64,000 nt of DNA, taken from positions 248,001 to 312,000 of the forward strand of contig NZ_JAHSTU010000002.1 in NCBI RefSeq assembly GCF_019145495.1. The letters run 5' to 3'. This document shows positions 55,806 to 64,000 of the stretch, piece by piece. The notes beneath the pieces were generated by a model. That model saw only the letters and a list, made by a program, of their open reading frames with translations. It was not told where the DNA came from and ran no database searches. A program made the position numbers and the translations under genes. The first letter of the stretch is position 1, and the number at the start of each line of letters is the position of its first letter. The stretch is from Pseudomonas azerbaijanoccidentalis (GTDB lineage Bacteria > Pseudomonadota > Gammaproteobacteria > Pseudomonadales > Pseudomonadaceae).

Positions 55806-56585
55806 CTACTTCTCGACGAACGCACGCTCGATCAGGTAATCACCCGGCTCACGCATCCGTGGCGAGACTTTCAGGCCGAAGCTGTTCAATACTTCGCTGG
55901 TCTCGTCGAGCATGCTTGGGCTGCCGCACAGCATGGCGCGGTCGTCCTGCGGGTTGATCGGCGGCAGGCCGATGTCGCTGAACAGCTTGCCACTGCGCAT
56001 CAGGTCGGTCAGGCGACCTTCATTCTCGAACGGCTCGCGGGTCACGGTCGGGTAGTAGATCAACTTGTCACGCAGCGCGTCACCGAAGAACTCGTTCTGC
56101 GGCAGGTGCTCAGTGATGAATTCGCGGTAAGCGACTTCGTTGACGTAACGTACGCCGTGGCACAGGATCACTTTTTCGAAACGCTCGTAGGTTTCCGGGT
56201 CTTGGATGACGCTCATGAACGGCGCCAGACCGGTACCGGTGCTGAGCAGGTACAAATGTTTTCCAGGCTTCAAGTCGTCCAGCACCAGCGTGCCCGTAGG
56301 CTTCTTGCTGATGATGATCTCGTCGCCTTCCTTCAGGTGCTGCAACTGGGAAGTCAGCGGACCATCGGGCACCTTGATGCTGAAGAACTCGAGATGCTCT
56401 TCCCAGTTCGGGCTGGCGATCGAGTAAGCGCGCATAAGCGGGCGGCCGTTGGGCTGTTGCAGGCCGATCATCACGAACTGACCGTTCTCGAAGCGCAGGC
56501 CCGGATCGCGGGTGCACTTGAAGCTGAACAGAGTGTCGTTCCAGTGATGAACACTGAGGACACGCTCGTGGTTCATGTTGCTCAT
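55806..56585 (-). CDS. fpr: Ferredoxin-NADP reductase
   Basis: 259-residue flavoprotein passing electrons between NADPH and ferredoxin or flavodoxin, important in oxidative stress. The FAD motif is PLMRAYSIASPNWEE, the NADPH-binding part LYLLSTGTGLAPFMSVIQDP with later AMLCGSPSMLDETSE, and the C-terminal FVEK is typical of pseudomonad Fpr. AGGAG lies upstream of ATG 56585. Divergent from finR. Confidence 0.95.
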   Translation of the reverse strand: MSNMNHERVLSVHHWNDTLFSFKCTRDPGLRFENGQFVMIGLQQPNGRPLMRAYSIASPNWEEHLEFFSIKVPDGPLTSQLQHLKEGDEIIISKKPTGTLVLDDLKPGKHLYLLSTGTGLAPFMSVIQDPETYERFEKVILCHGVRYVNEVAYREFITEHLPQNEFFGDALRDKLIYYPTVTREPFENEGRLTDLMRSGKLFSDIGLPPINPQDDRAMLCGSPSMLDETSEVLNSFGLKVSPRMREPGDYLIERAFVEK

Positions 56586-56724
56586 GTACGTGGGACTCCT
56601 GGAGATTGGTCTGCGCTTGCTCTTGCATGAACAGAGCCGGGGTGCGCAATTGCATCGCATTCTAATAGCGACGACAATATCTGTTAACTGGATTATTAAG
56701 ATAAGGGTTATCGGTTATATCGAT

Positions 56725-57651
56725 ATGCGATTTACTCTCCGTCAACTTCAAGTCTTCGTCGCCGTCGCCCAGCAGGAAAGCGTATCCCGTGCTGCCGGCC
56801 TGCTCAACCTTTCGCAATCGGCGGCGAGCACCTCGATCACCGAACTGGAGCGCCAGTGCAGCTGCCAGTTGTTTGACCGTGCCGGCAAACGACTGAGCCT
56901 CAACGCCTTGGGTAAACAGCTGTTGCCGCAAGCAGTGGCACTGCTGGACCAGGCCAAGGAAATCGAGGACCTGCTCAATGGCAAATCCGGTTTCGGCTCG
57001 CTGGCGGTGGGTGCGACCCTGACGATCGGCAATTACCTGGCCACCCTGCTTATCGGCAGCTTCATGCAGCGCCACCCGGAAAGCCAGGTGAAGCTGCACG
57101 TGCAGAACACGGCCAATATTGTGCAACAGGTGGCCCACTACGAAATTGACCTGGGTCTGATTGAAGGCGATTGCAGCCACCCGGACATCGAAGTCCAAAG
57201 CTGGGTCGAAGATGAGCTGGTGGTGTTCTGCGCACCGCAGCATCCATTGGCCAAGCGCGGCACCGCGACCATGGATGAGTTGAGCCACGAAGCCTGGATT
57301 TTGCGGGAACAAGGTTCGGGCACGCGCCTGACATTCGACCAGGCCATGCGTCATCACCGCAGCGCGCTGAACATTCGCCTGGAGCTCGAGCACACCGAAG
57401 CGATCAAGCGCGCGGTTGAATCGGGCCTGGGAATTGGCTGTATTTCGCGATTGGCACTACGGGACGCCTTCCGACGTGGCAGTCTGGTGGCGGTGGAAAC
57501 ACCGGATCTGGACCTCGCGCGGCAGTTCTACTTCATCTGGCACAAACAGAAGTACCAGACTTCGGCAATGCGCGAGTTCCTCGATCTGTGCCGCGCCTTC
57601 ACCGCCGGGGTTCAGCGCAGCGACGAGATCGTGCTGCCAACGATCGCTTAA
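56725..57651 (+). CDS. finR: LysR-type regulator FinR
   Basis: 308 residues: winged helix-turn-helix (FTLRQLQVFVAVAQQESVSRA) then a substrate-binding domain. It is divergent from fpr, the arrangement of FinR in P. putida, which activates fpr under superoxide. The intergenic region (56586-56724) contains GATAAGGGTTATC (56700-56712), a short dyad that could be part of the binding site. The ATG at 56725 starts the conserved HTH; the frame is open upstream without homology. The last 4 bases overlap the convergent dgkA gene. Confidence 0.9.
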   Translation: MRFTLRQLQVFVAVAQQESVSRAAGLLNLSQSAASTSITELERQCSCQLFDRAGKRLSLNALGKQLLPQAVALLDQAKEIEDLLNGKSGFGSLAVGATLTIGNYLATLLIGSFMQRHPESQVKLHVQNTANIVQQVAHYEIDLGLIEGDCSHPDIEVQSWVEDELVVFCAPQHPLAKRGTATMDELSHEAWILREQGSGTRLTFDQAMRHHRSALNIRLELEHTEAIKRAVESGLGIGCISRLALRDAFRRGSLVAVETPDLDLARQFYFIWHKQKYQTSAMREFLDLCRAFTAGVQRSDEIVLPTIA

Positions 57652-58010
57652 AGCAGGATCACCGCCCACACCAGCGCAATCATGGTCAATGCCACCAATT
57701 GTGCGGCACTGCCCATGTCCTTGGCGTTTTTCGACAGCGGGTGCAACTCAAGGGAAATGCGGTCGATGGCCGCTTCCACTGCCGAGTTGAGCAACTCCAC
57801 GATCAGCGCCAGCAAGCAAACGGCAATCAACAAAGCCTGCTCGACACGACTGACGTTCAGGAAGAACGACAGCGGAATCAGGATCACATTAAGCAACACC
57901 AACTGCCGGAACGCGGCTTCCCCGGTGAAAGCTGCGCGCAGGCCGTCCAGCGAGTAGCCGGAGGCGTTGAGAATACGTTTCAGGCCGGTCTGGCCTTTGA
58001 AAGGTGACAT
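57648..58010 (-). CDS. dgkA: Diacylglycerol kinase
   Basis: 120-residue integral membrane kinase that recycles diacylglycerol to phosphatidic acid. The hallmark EAAFRQLVLLNVILIPLSFF, VELLNSAVEAAIDRISLELH (ExxNSAxExxVD motif) and final helix are intact. E. coli DgkA has 122 residues. It is next to erdR as in P. aeruginosa, and its stop overlaps finR. Confidence 0.95.
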   Translation of the reverse strand: MSPFKGQTGLKRILNASGYSLDGLRAAFTGEAAFRQLVLLNVILIPLSFFLNVSRVEQALLIAVCLLALIVELLNSAVEAAIDRISLELHPLSKNAKDMGSAAQLVALTMIALVWAVILL

Positions 58011-58085
58011 AGAGTAGGCAACTGACCAAAAAGGAGTGGGAAAGCTAGATTAACCAAAGTCAAAAAAGCGTGAAGATGCCAACCC

Positions 58086-58736
58086 TTAGTGGCTCGAAAT
58101 TGACTCAAGTTGTTGCAGGAGCAACGCCGCCTGAGTCCGGGTCCGCACATTCAGTTTACGGAAAATCGCCGTCACGTGCGCCTTGATGGTCGCCTCGGAA
58201 ACACTCAGCTCATAGGCGATCTGTTTGTTCAGCAAACCTTCGCACACCATCGTCAACACGCGGAACTGCTGCGGCGTAAGGCTTGCAAGCCCTTCGCTGG
58301 CCGCCTTGGCCTCGTCGGAAACACTGACGGCTTCGAATGCCTGCGGTGGCCAGAACACATCACCGTCTAGCACCGCACGCACGGCTTTCTGGATCACGCT
58401 CAGGTCACTGGATTTTGGAATAAACCCGCTGGCGCCGAATTCACGGGACTTGACCATGATCGTAGCCTCTTCCTGAGCAGAAACCATGACCACCGGAATC
58501 TGCGGGTACTGTCCACGCAACAGCACCAGACCGGAAAAACCGTAGGCCCCCGGCATGTTCAGGTCCAGCAGCACCAGATCCCAGTCGGCTTTTTCGGTCA
58601 GGCGGGTTTCCAGTTCGGCAATGCTCGCCACTTCCACCAGACGCACATCCGGGCCAAGGCCCAGGGTCAACGCTTGGTGCAAGGCAGAACGGAAAAGTGG
58701 GTGGTCATCGGCAATCAGGATTTCGTATGTGGCCAT
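58086..58736 (-). CDS. erdR: LuxR/NarL-type response regulator ErdR
   Basis: 216 residues: receiver domain with phosphoacceptor D58 (VLLDLNMPG), then a LuxR helix-turn-helix (TPQQFRVLTMVCEGLLNKQI, SEATIKAHVTAIFRKL). Position beside dgkA and similarity match ErdR of P. aeruginosa (CrbR in other pseudomonads), which controls acetate and ethanol metabolism with a distant sensor kinase. No sensor kinase gene is in the window. Confidence 0.87.
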   Translation of the reverse strand: MATYEILIADDHPLFRSALHQALTLGLGPDVRLVEVASIAELETRLTEKADWDLVLLDLNMPGAYGFSGLVLLRGQYPQIPVVMVSAQEEATIMVKSREFGASGFIPKSSDLSVIQKAVRAVLDGDVFWPPQAFEAVSVSDEAKAASEGLASLTPQQFRVLTMVCEGLLNKQIAYELSVSEATIKAHVTAIFRKLNVRTRTQAALLLQQLESISSH

Positions 58737-58955
58737 TTTTCAAATGATCCTGTTCTTCTAACAACTCGAGGTACAGCCACGGAGCTGTACCTGGGGGCAC
58801 GTTCAACGCCAATACGTGGCTGTTCACGTAGCTATTCAAAAAAGAATACGGCGTATCAAACTTCGGCCGCGCCCTGATCGGCGCCAAGCATGCCCAGCGA
58901 AACCGGGGTGGTCAAGCTACATGGCCACTACAGTCTTTTGCAGTATGGGCGACAA

Positions 58956-59708
58956 TCAGCCCTTGCTTGGGGCGGCGTTTTGCACGAACGGCAACAATTC
59001 GGCGTGCGCCGGTGTTTCAACGTTCATATCAAGTTGCCGCTTGGCATCGAGGTAGTGCTGACTGAACACATCGAAATAAGCGTCCAGCGCCGATGCCGCC
59101 TGCTCGTCACCCGCCAGATCGAGGCACAGTGCCGCGACTTCGGCGGTGCACAAATGCTCGCTGCGCGTGGAGCGGCGCAATCGATATCGGGACAGTTTTT
59201 CGGGCAACAGGCTGAGAATCGGCAGCGAATCGAAGTAAGGGCTTTTGCGGAAAATCTTCCGGGCTTCGGTCCACGTGGCATCCAACAGGATAAACAGCGG
59301 CCGTTTACTGCTATCCACTGCCACGCTGTGGGTCACGCGCTCGGGTTCGACGTATTCCCCCGGAAACACCAGATAAGGCTGCCATTGCGGGTCAGACAAC
59401 AACGCCAGCATCTTCGGGTCGACTTCGGTACGCGACCAGATGAATGCGTGGTTATCGCGGACTACGTCGGCGATCAGCCAACCGGTGTTGCTCGGTTTAA
59501 ACACTTCCTTGCTGGTCATGATCAGGCACACCCCGGAACGGGTCTCGACCTGTGGCCGCCAGGCGCACAGGCAATGACTCTCGATCACGCGGCAGGCACG
59601 GCAACGGGTTGCGCGCCAGCCACGGGCCTGAATCGGCTTGATGCCTTCGTCTTCGCGCTGGTCGCGCAGGCGGGCTACGGCGTTGGGGGCATGGCTCATT
59701 GCAGGCAT
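58956..59708 (-). CDS. DTW-domain tRNA-uridine aminocarboxypropyltransferase (TapT-like)
   Basis: 250 residues. A zinc-ribbon-like cluster CRACRVIESHCLC opens the protein and the DTW-type motif occurs as LLDATWTEARKIFRKSPYFD. Such enzymes (TapT/YfiP) transfer the aminocarboxypropyl group of SAM to U47 of tRNA (acp3U). The ATG at 59699 (MSHAP) is an alternative start; neither start has a strong ribosome site. Confidence 0.87.
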   Translation of the reverse strand: MPAMSHAPNAVARLRDQREDEGIKPIQARGWRATRCRACRVIESHCLCAWRPQVETRSGVCLIMTSKEVFKPSNTGWLIADVVRDNHAFIWSRTEVDPKMLALLSDPQWQPYLVFPGEYVEPERVTHSVAVDSSKRPLFILLDATWTEARKIFRKSPYFDSLPILSLLPEKLSRYRLRRSTRSEHLCTAEVAALCLDLAGDEQAASALDAYFDVFSQHYLDAKRQLDMNVETPAHAELLPFVQNAAPSKG

Positions 59709-59888
59709 CGCCGGCAGGAAAGTGAAGTCGACACGAAAAGCACTCGGTAAGGCAAAAAGTGCCGGCAGTTTACCAGACAGACAGGGCCAAGCCTGTACCG
59801 TCCAGGCCTCCTCCCCTATAATTCGCCGCCACTGAACGCACAGTCACGTGACGGGTCAAACCACCCATCACTGCCCCAGGAGAGTTTC

Positions 59889-60311
59889 ATGCTGCGCCTT
59901 ATCGTTCCCACCGCTGCCATTCTGCTGGCTTCGACCTTCAACGCTCAGGCTGCATCCTTGAGCGAGCAGAATCTGAACAGAGAGCTGCGCAACGTCGCCG
60001 CACAAAGCAGCGTCGGTACGCCACGGGCGATCAACGAAGACATTCTCGATCAGGGCTACACCGTCGAAGGCAATGTCCTGATCAACCATCTGAGCGTGCA
60101 AAGCAGCCACGCCAACCAGATGCGTGCCGACCCTAAAGCCGTGTACTTCCAGTTGGGCGCCTCAGTGTGCAACAACCCGTCGTTCCGCAAATTGATGGCC
60201 AAAGGCGCGGTCATGCGTTACGACTTCACCGAAGTGAAGACCAACCGCTCAGTAGGTTCCGCCAGCTACCAGGAATCGGACTGCCCGAAAGCAACGCCGA
60301 AGAAGAAGTAA
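59889..60311 (+). CDS. PA3611-family quorum-sensing-regulated secreted protein
   Basis: 140 residues with signal peptide MLRLIVPTAAILLASTFNAQA. The mature part (LSVQSSHANQMRADPKAVYF, QLGASVCNNPSFRKLMAKGA, SYQESDCP) with two cysteines matches PA3611 of P. aeruginosa, a protein reported as quorum-sensing regulated with an effect on virulence. The C terminus ends in Lys residues. AGGAGAG lies just upstream of the ATG. Confidence 0.85.
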   Translation: MLRLIVPTAAILLASTFNAQAASLSEQNLNRELRNVAAQSSVGTPRAINEDILDQGYTVEGNVLINHLSVQSSHANQMRADPKAVYFQLGASVCNNPSFRKLMAKGAVMRYDFTEVKTNRSVGSASYQESDCPKATPKKK

Positions 60312-60312
60312 A

Positions 60313-60507
60313 TCAGTGGGATTTGGCGCGCCGCTGTTCATCCTCGGCGCGCAATTCTGCCAGCAGTGCCTGCAAATAACGTGATTGCCGCTCCGCGCCC
60401 ATAAGACGCCGGCAGCACTCCTCTTCGAGACTCAAATGATTGGTCTCGGCCGCTGACTTCAACAATCGATACAGCTGCGTATCGATCTCCAGAATGACTC
60501 TGGCCAT
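60313..60507 (-). CDS. Small ribbon-helix-helix-like protein
   Basis: 64 residues. A beta strand MARVILEIDTQLYRLLKSAA followed by helices (TNHLSLEEECCRRLMG) resembles Arc/FitA-type RHH DNA-binding proteins, often antitoxins or small repressors, but no toxin is adjacent. GGAGGCGGGAACC precedes the ATG. It is almost end-to-end with the PA3611-family gene, with one base between their ends. Confidence 0.7.
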   Translation of the reverse strand: MARVILEIDTQLYRLLKSAAETNHLSLEEECCRRLMGAERQSRYLQALLAELRAEDEQRRAKSH

Positions 60508-60990
60508 GGTTCCCGCCTCCCTGCACCTCACTCGTGACGAGCGATAAAATCCTTTAACTGCTTGTACCGTGCGCCCTGCCGTTGACGCAAAGATGTCGTG
60601 TCGCACCTGTAATTTAGTAAATCAGAGTGCAGGACTCTTGGCTCGCGTTCAGACGAGCGGTGAAACCACCTTGCAAATCGTCAATAAGCGGTTGCCAGGA
60701 GAGACTTTGCGGCGCAATGATCAAGGCAGCGCAAATCACCGCGAGGGTCTAGATTCTACGTATCCACACTCACTTTTCAGGGCCGGAAAGGGGCCGCCCG
60801 TTACGCATTGTGTTGTGCGAACGTTTCTTTCATCCAAGGGAAAAACAGAGCCTGTATGGATGGCCCGATGTCTTGTCGGACCATGTGGATCGCCCAGGCA
60901 TGGGCCGGGGCAGACAGCGACACATGAAGTGTCGTGGCGTCGACGAATGCGTTGTCGGCGCCAAGGGTTCTGTGCAGAAGGAGAAGTTGA
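60508..60990. other. Intergenic region between the RHH-like gene and the LOG-family gene
   Basis: 483 bases with no supported gene. A short hairpin CGACAC-ATGAA-GTGTCG lies at 60918-60934, about 56 bases before the LOG start, and AGGAG precedes that start. Open frames through it have no convincing family match. Confidence 0.5.
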
Positions 60991-62109
60991 ATGCCTTACC
61001 AACCGAATGACCTCCTGAGCCGTCATTTTGAAGAAAGCGGCCACGACCTCATCAGCAAGGTCGAAGAGCAACTCAGCCTTGTTTCCCCCAACAGCCCGAA
61101 CATCCCGATCTACCGCGACATGATCCTGACCGTGCTGCGCATGGCCCAGAATGACCACAACCGCTGGAATGCCAAGATCACCCTGCAAGCCCTGCGTGAA
61201 CTGGAACAAGCCTTTCGGGTGCTGGAACAGTTCAAAGGCCGACGCAAAGTCACGGTGTTCGGTTCTGCCCGCACCCCCATCGAACATCCGCTGTATGGCA
61301 TGGCCCGTGAACTCGGTGCCGCACTGGCCCGCTCGGACATGATGGTGATCACCGGCGCCGGGGGCGGCATCATGGCTGCCGCTCACGAAGGTGCCGGCCT
61401 GGAACATAGCCTGGGGTTCAACATCACCCTGCCCTTCGAGCAGCATGCCAACCCCACCGTCCAGGGCACGACCAACCTGCTGCCCTTCCACTTCTTCTTC
61501 ACGCGCAAGCTGTTCTTCGTCAAGGAAGCCGACGCGCTCGTCCTCTGCCCGGGCGGTTTTGGCACGCTGGATGAAGCGCTGGAAGTACTGACACTGATCC
61601 AGACCGGCAAAAGCCCGTTGGTGCCCGTGGTACTTCTGGACGCACCTGGCGGCAAGTTCTGGCATGCCGCGCTGGAATTCATCCAGCAACAACTGGAGGA
61701 AAACCGCTACATCCTGCCTACCGACCTGAACCTGGTGAAACTGGTCTATACCGCCGAGGAGGCCGTGGATCATATCAACCAGTTCTACAGCAACTTCCAC
61801 TCAAGCCGCTGGCTCAAGCATCAGTTCGTGATTCGTATGAACCACAAACTCAGTGACCACGCGCTCGAGCACATGCAAGAAGCCTTCGCCGACCTGTGCC
61901 TGAGCGATCACTTCCATCAGCATGCGTACAGTGGCGAGGAACACGACGAAGCGCAATTCAGCCACCTGGCTAGGCTGGCCTTCACCTTCAATGCCCGCGA
62001 TCATGGTCGTTTGCGAGCGCTGGTGGACTACATCAACTTGCCGGAGAACTGGGCGCAGCCACAGTCTCAGGCAACACAGCGCACGCGAGCGCCATCCAGG
62101 GTTACGTAA
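60991..62109 (+). CDS. LOG-family (lysine decarboxylase-like) protein
   Basis: 372 residues. A Rossmann-like core contains VFGSARTPIEHPLYGMAREL, GAGGGIMAAAHEGAG and the nucleotide-binding signature CPGGFGTLDEALEVLT, characteristic of cytokinin-activating LOG proteins and TIGR00730. At 372 residues it is the larger type, with extensions at both ends compared with the 190-residue LOGs. The product may be a ribonucleotide phosphohydrolase. It ends at a perfect terminator shared with recX. Confidence 0.87.
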   Translation: MPYQPNDLLSRHFEESGHDLISKVEEQLSLVSPNSPNIPIYRDMILTVLRMAQNDHNRWNAKITLQALRELEQAFRVLEQFKGRRKVTVFGSARTPIEHPLYGMARELGAALARSDMMVITGAGGGIMAAAHEGAGLEHSLGFNITLPFEQHANPTVQGTTNLLPFHFFFTRKLFFVKEADALVLCPGGFGTLDEALEVLTLIQTGKSPLVPVVLLDAPGGKFWHAALEFIQQQLEENRYILPTDLNLVKLVYTAEEAVDHINQFYSNFHSSRWLKHQFVIRMNHKLSDHALEHMQEAFADLCLSDHFHQHAYSGEEHDEAQFSHLARLAFTFNARDHGRLRALVDYINLPENWAQPQSQATQRTRAPSRVT

Positions 62110-62118
62110 GGCCAAAAA

Positions 62119-62150
62119 AAACGGCCCGCTATTTAAATAGCGGGCCGTTT
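62119..62150. terminator. Bidirectional terminator, perfect palindrome
   Basis: AAACGGCCCGCTATTT and AAATAGCGGGCCGTTT form a 32-base uninterrupted palindrome, between the LOG gene and recX, with an A run upstream. Confidence 0.9.
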
Positions 62151-62153
62151 CAG

Positions 62154-62621
62154 TCAATCGTCCATCCCTCGTCCGCTGAACAAGCGGCTGATCATCTCCA
62201 TGGAGAATCCCCGATACGCCAGGAACCTGCCCTGTTTGGCACGTTCCCGGGCGTCGTTCGGTAAATGCCCAGAGAATTTGCGCCGCCAGGTGTCCGTGAG
62301 TTGCTCCTGCCAGTCGATGCCGCTCTCGCGCAAGGCCAGTTCGATGTCGCTGCGTTGCAGGCCACGTTGGCTCAACTCTTCACGAATGCGCAAAGGGCCA
62401 TAACCGGTACGGGCACGGTAGGAAACAAAGCTTTCGAGGTAACGGGATTCGGACAACAAGCCCTCTTCCGTCAACCGGTCGAGCGCTGTTTCGATCATTT
62501 CAGGGAGGGCGCCGCGCTGACGCAGTTTACGCGTCAGCTCAACTCGACCGTGCTCGCGTCTTGCGAGCAGGTCCATTGCGGTTCGCCGCACCGCGACGGG
62601 TGTATCCAGTACGGCGGTCAT
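62154..62621 (-). CDS. recX: RecX, regulator of RecA
   Basis: 155 residues with three tandem three-helix repeats typical of RecX ([40 protein letters not shown] and a third). It caps RecA filaments and limits RecA activity. It lies 8 bases downstream of recA on the same strand, so both share the LexA-controlled transcript. Confidence 0.95.
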   Translation of the reverse strand: MTAVLDTPVAVRRTAMDLLARREHGRVELTRKLRQRGALPEMIETALDRLTEEGLLSESRYLESFVSYRARTGYGPLRIREELSQRGLQRSDIELALRESGIDWQEQLTDTWRRKFSGHLPNDARERAKQGRFLAYRGFSMEMISRLFSGRGMDD

Positions 62622-62629
62622 CGATTCAA

Positions 62630-63688
62630 TCAGATATCAGCGTCAGCCAGATCGTCTTCGGTCTCTTTGACCGCAGAGGCTTTGGCGTCCGCTACCGACG
62701 AAGGCGACAGCAACTTGTCACGCAGTTGCTTCTCGAGCTTTGCCGCGATTTCCGGATTGTCTGCCAGGAACTTGGCCGAGTTGGCCTTGCCCTGACCGAT
62801 CTTGGTGCCTTCATAGGCATACCAGGCACCGGACTTCTCGACGAAACCGTGCAGCACGCCCAAGTCGATCATCTCACCGTTGAGGTAGATGCCCTTGCCG
62901 TAAAGAATCTGGAACTCGGCCTGACGGAACGGCGAGGCCACCTTGTTCTTCACAACCTTGACGCGGGTTTCGCTACCGACGACTTCATCACCTTCTTTCA
63001 CCGCGCCAGTGCGACGGATGTCCAGACGAACCGAAGCGTAGAACTTCAGCGCGTTACCACCAGTGGTGGTTTCCGGGCTACCGAACATCACGCCGATTTT
63101 CATACGGATCTGGTTGATGAAGATCACCAGGCAGTTGGCGTTCTTGATGTTACCGGTGATTTTACGCAGCGCCTGGGACATCAGACGGGCTTGCAGGCCC
63201 ACGTGCATGTCACCCATTTCGCCTTCGATTTCAGCCTTCGGTACCAGGGCGGCCACGGAGTCGACGATGATCACGTCAACCGCATTGGAACGCACCAGCA
63301 TGTCGGTGATTTCCAAGGCCTGCTCCCCGGTGTCCGGCTGGGAAACCAGCAGGTCGTCGACGTTTACGCCCAGCTTGCCGGCGTATTCAGGGTCGAGGGC
63401 GTGTTCGGCGTCAACGAATGCGCAAGTCGCGCCGGCTTTTTGAGCCTGGGCGATCACGGACAAGGTCAGCGTGGTTTTACCGGAGGATTCAGGACCGTAG
63501 ATTTCAACGATACGGCCTTTTGGCAGGCCGCCGATGCCGAGAGCAATGTCCAGACCCAGAGAGCCCGTAGAGATGGCCGGGATCGCCTGACGGTCCTGAT
63601 CGCCCATACGCATTACGGCACCCTTGCCGAATTGACGTTCGATCTGACCCAGGGCCGCAGCCAAGGCTTTCTTCTTGTTGTCGTCCAT
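62630..63688 (-). CDS. recA: RecA recombinase
   Basis: 352 residues. Walker [10 protein letters not shown], the DNA-binding loops ([40 protein letters not shown]) and an acidic C terminus are all intact. It performs strand exchange and triggers LexA and polymerase V activation after damage. GAGGA precedes ATG 63688; a LexA box lies 41 bases upstream. recX follows, with a cinA-family gene upstream. Confidence 0.98.
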   Translation of the reverse strand: MDDNKKKALAAALGQIERQFGKGAVMRMGDQDRQAIPAISTGSLGLDIALGIGGLPKGRIVEIYGPESSGKTTLTLSVIAQAQKAGATCAFVDAEHALDPEYAGKLGVNVDDLLVSQPDTGEQALEITDMLVRSNAVDVIIVDSVAALVPKAEIEGEMGDMHVGLQARLMSQALRKITGNIKNANCLVIFINQIRMKIGVMFGSPETTTGGNALKFYASVRLDIRRTGAVKEGDEVVGSETRVKVVKNKVASPFRQAEFQILYGKGIYLNGEMIDLGVLHGFVEKSGAWYAYEGTKIGQGKANSAKFLADNPEIAAKLEKQLRDKLLSPSSVADAKASAVKETEDDLADADI

Positions 63689-63728
63689 TAAAGTCCTCAC
63701 GTAATCAATAAGGCCTGACGGCCAACAC

Positions 63729-63744
63729 CTGTATAAGTAGCCAG
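63729..63744. promoter_or_regulatory. Putative LexA (SOS) box upstream of recA
   Basis: CTGTATAAGTAGCCAG (on the minus strand CTGGCTACTTATACAG) matches CTG-N10-CAG, 41 bases upstream of the recA ATG and between recA and the cinA-family gene. Confidence 0.88.
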
Positions 63745-63771
63745 TATTATTCCACAGCGATCCCGGATCGC

Positions 63772-64000
63772 CTACCCCCGATTTGAGATTTCTTCCGCGG
63801 TGTAGCGCAGCAGCCCGTCTAGCGCGGCCTTAACCGTTTGTCGGCGGACCTCGTCGCGGTCACCGGCGAAGTGCTGCACCTCGCTGTACACCCGCTCACC
63901 GACGCCCCAGGCCAGCCAAACCGTGCCCACCGGCTTACTCGGTGAACCACCGTCCGGCCCGGCCACACCACTAACCGCCACGGAAAAAAACGCACGGCTT
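63772..64000 (-). CDS. CinA-family C-terminal amidohydrolase (PncC type), partial
   Basis: The C-terminal end of a gene whose start lies beyond the window edge. [20 protein letters not shown] and [13 protein letters not shown] match the CinA C-terminal domain, a nicotinamide mononucleotide amidohydrolase that deamidates NMN in the pyridine nucleotide cycle. The position upstream of recA is common in pseudomonads. Whether the full gene also has the N-terminal molybdopterin-type domain cannot be seen here. Confidence 0.9.
   Translation of the reverse strand, partial: SRAFFSVAVSGVAGPDGGSPSKPVGTVWLAWGVGERVYSEVQHFAGDRDEVRRQTVKAALDGLLRYTAEEISNRG

Noticed and set aside
56586..56724. SoxR box between fpr and finR
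   Set aside because: The dyad GATAAGGGTTATC is short and does not match a SoxR operator; LysR-type binding by FinR is the simpler idea.

Overview
The window is about 61% G+C (estimated by eye) and reads as one contiguous piece of a fluorescent-group Pseudomonas chromosome (P. fluorescens complex). This rests on three things: recognisable pseudomonad genes (rhlG, finR-fpr, erdR-dgkA, a PA3611-family protein, recA-recX, kup, rimO, proS, dinG), gene orders known from P. putida and P. aeruginosa, and many REP/REPIN palindromes with the arm GTAGGAGCTGCCGAAGGCTG typical of this group. There is no prophage, insertion sequence, integron or CRISPR array. It is mostly core genome with small accessory pieces.

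Layout. 1-560 is a tandem array of a 102-bp REPIN unit. 0.6-8.4 kb holds a lipoprotein, an FAD dehydrogenase, a cysteine-synthase-like PLP enzyme, NhaA, a SlyB-like lipoprotein, PdxH and an OmpA lipoprotein with a lysine/alanine tail. 8.5-14.6 kb holds an EstB-like serine hydrolase, a GH50 agarase-like secreted protein and DinG, which has a LexA box. 14.7-20 kb holds a CopD-like membrane protein, a collagen-like secreted protein coupled to a DUF1145 protein, two tandem OmpA lipoproteins and several small proteins. 20-23.3 kb holds an isochorismatase-fold protein and a penicillin-acylase-type lipoprotein.

23.4-33.8 kb carries the four genes of the ligase-associated DNA repair cluster (exonuclease, ATP-dependent ligase, Lhr-type helicase, phosphoesterase). 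A complete five-gene basic amino acid ABC transporter operon of the aotJQMOP type lies in the middle and splits the cluster into two translationally coupled pairs. 33.8-42.6 kb: small protein, dcd, cold-shock protein, DUF481 barrel, alkyltransferase-like protein, AmpG-like permease, proS, lipoprotein, dinB with a LexA box. 42.9-43.3 kb: two initiator tRNA genes, each with its own promoter and terminator. 43.5-50.2 kb: mprF with its acvB/virJ-type hydrolase, a RelE/Phd toxin-antitoxin pair, kup. 50.5-57.7 kb: rimO, a GNAT, a pseudouridine-synthase-like protein with an altered active site, yehS, rhlG, trmO and the divergent fpr/finR pair. 57.6-64 kb: dgkA, erdR, a DTW-domain tRNA modification protein, the PA3611-family protein, a small RHH-like protein, a LOG-family protein, and recX-recA with a LexA box, ending inside a cinA-family gene.

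Themes. DNA damage tolerance and repair recurs: dinG, dinB and recA-recX each have a CTG-N10-CAG LexA box, and the ligase/helicase/nuclease cluster and an alkyltransferase-like protein are also present. A second theme is the cell envelope: several OmpA-type and other lipoproteins, aminoacyl-phosphatidylglycerol synthesis and turnover, AmpG, DgkA. The most unusual items are the REPIN tandem array, the split repair cluster, the GH50-like protein in a pseudomonad, the collagen-like protein, and two enzymes whose key catalytic residue is replaced (Asp to Gln in a pseudouridine synthase, Cys to Ser in an isochorismatase-fold hydrolase). I found no clear wholly new system. These are the best leads.
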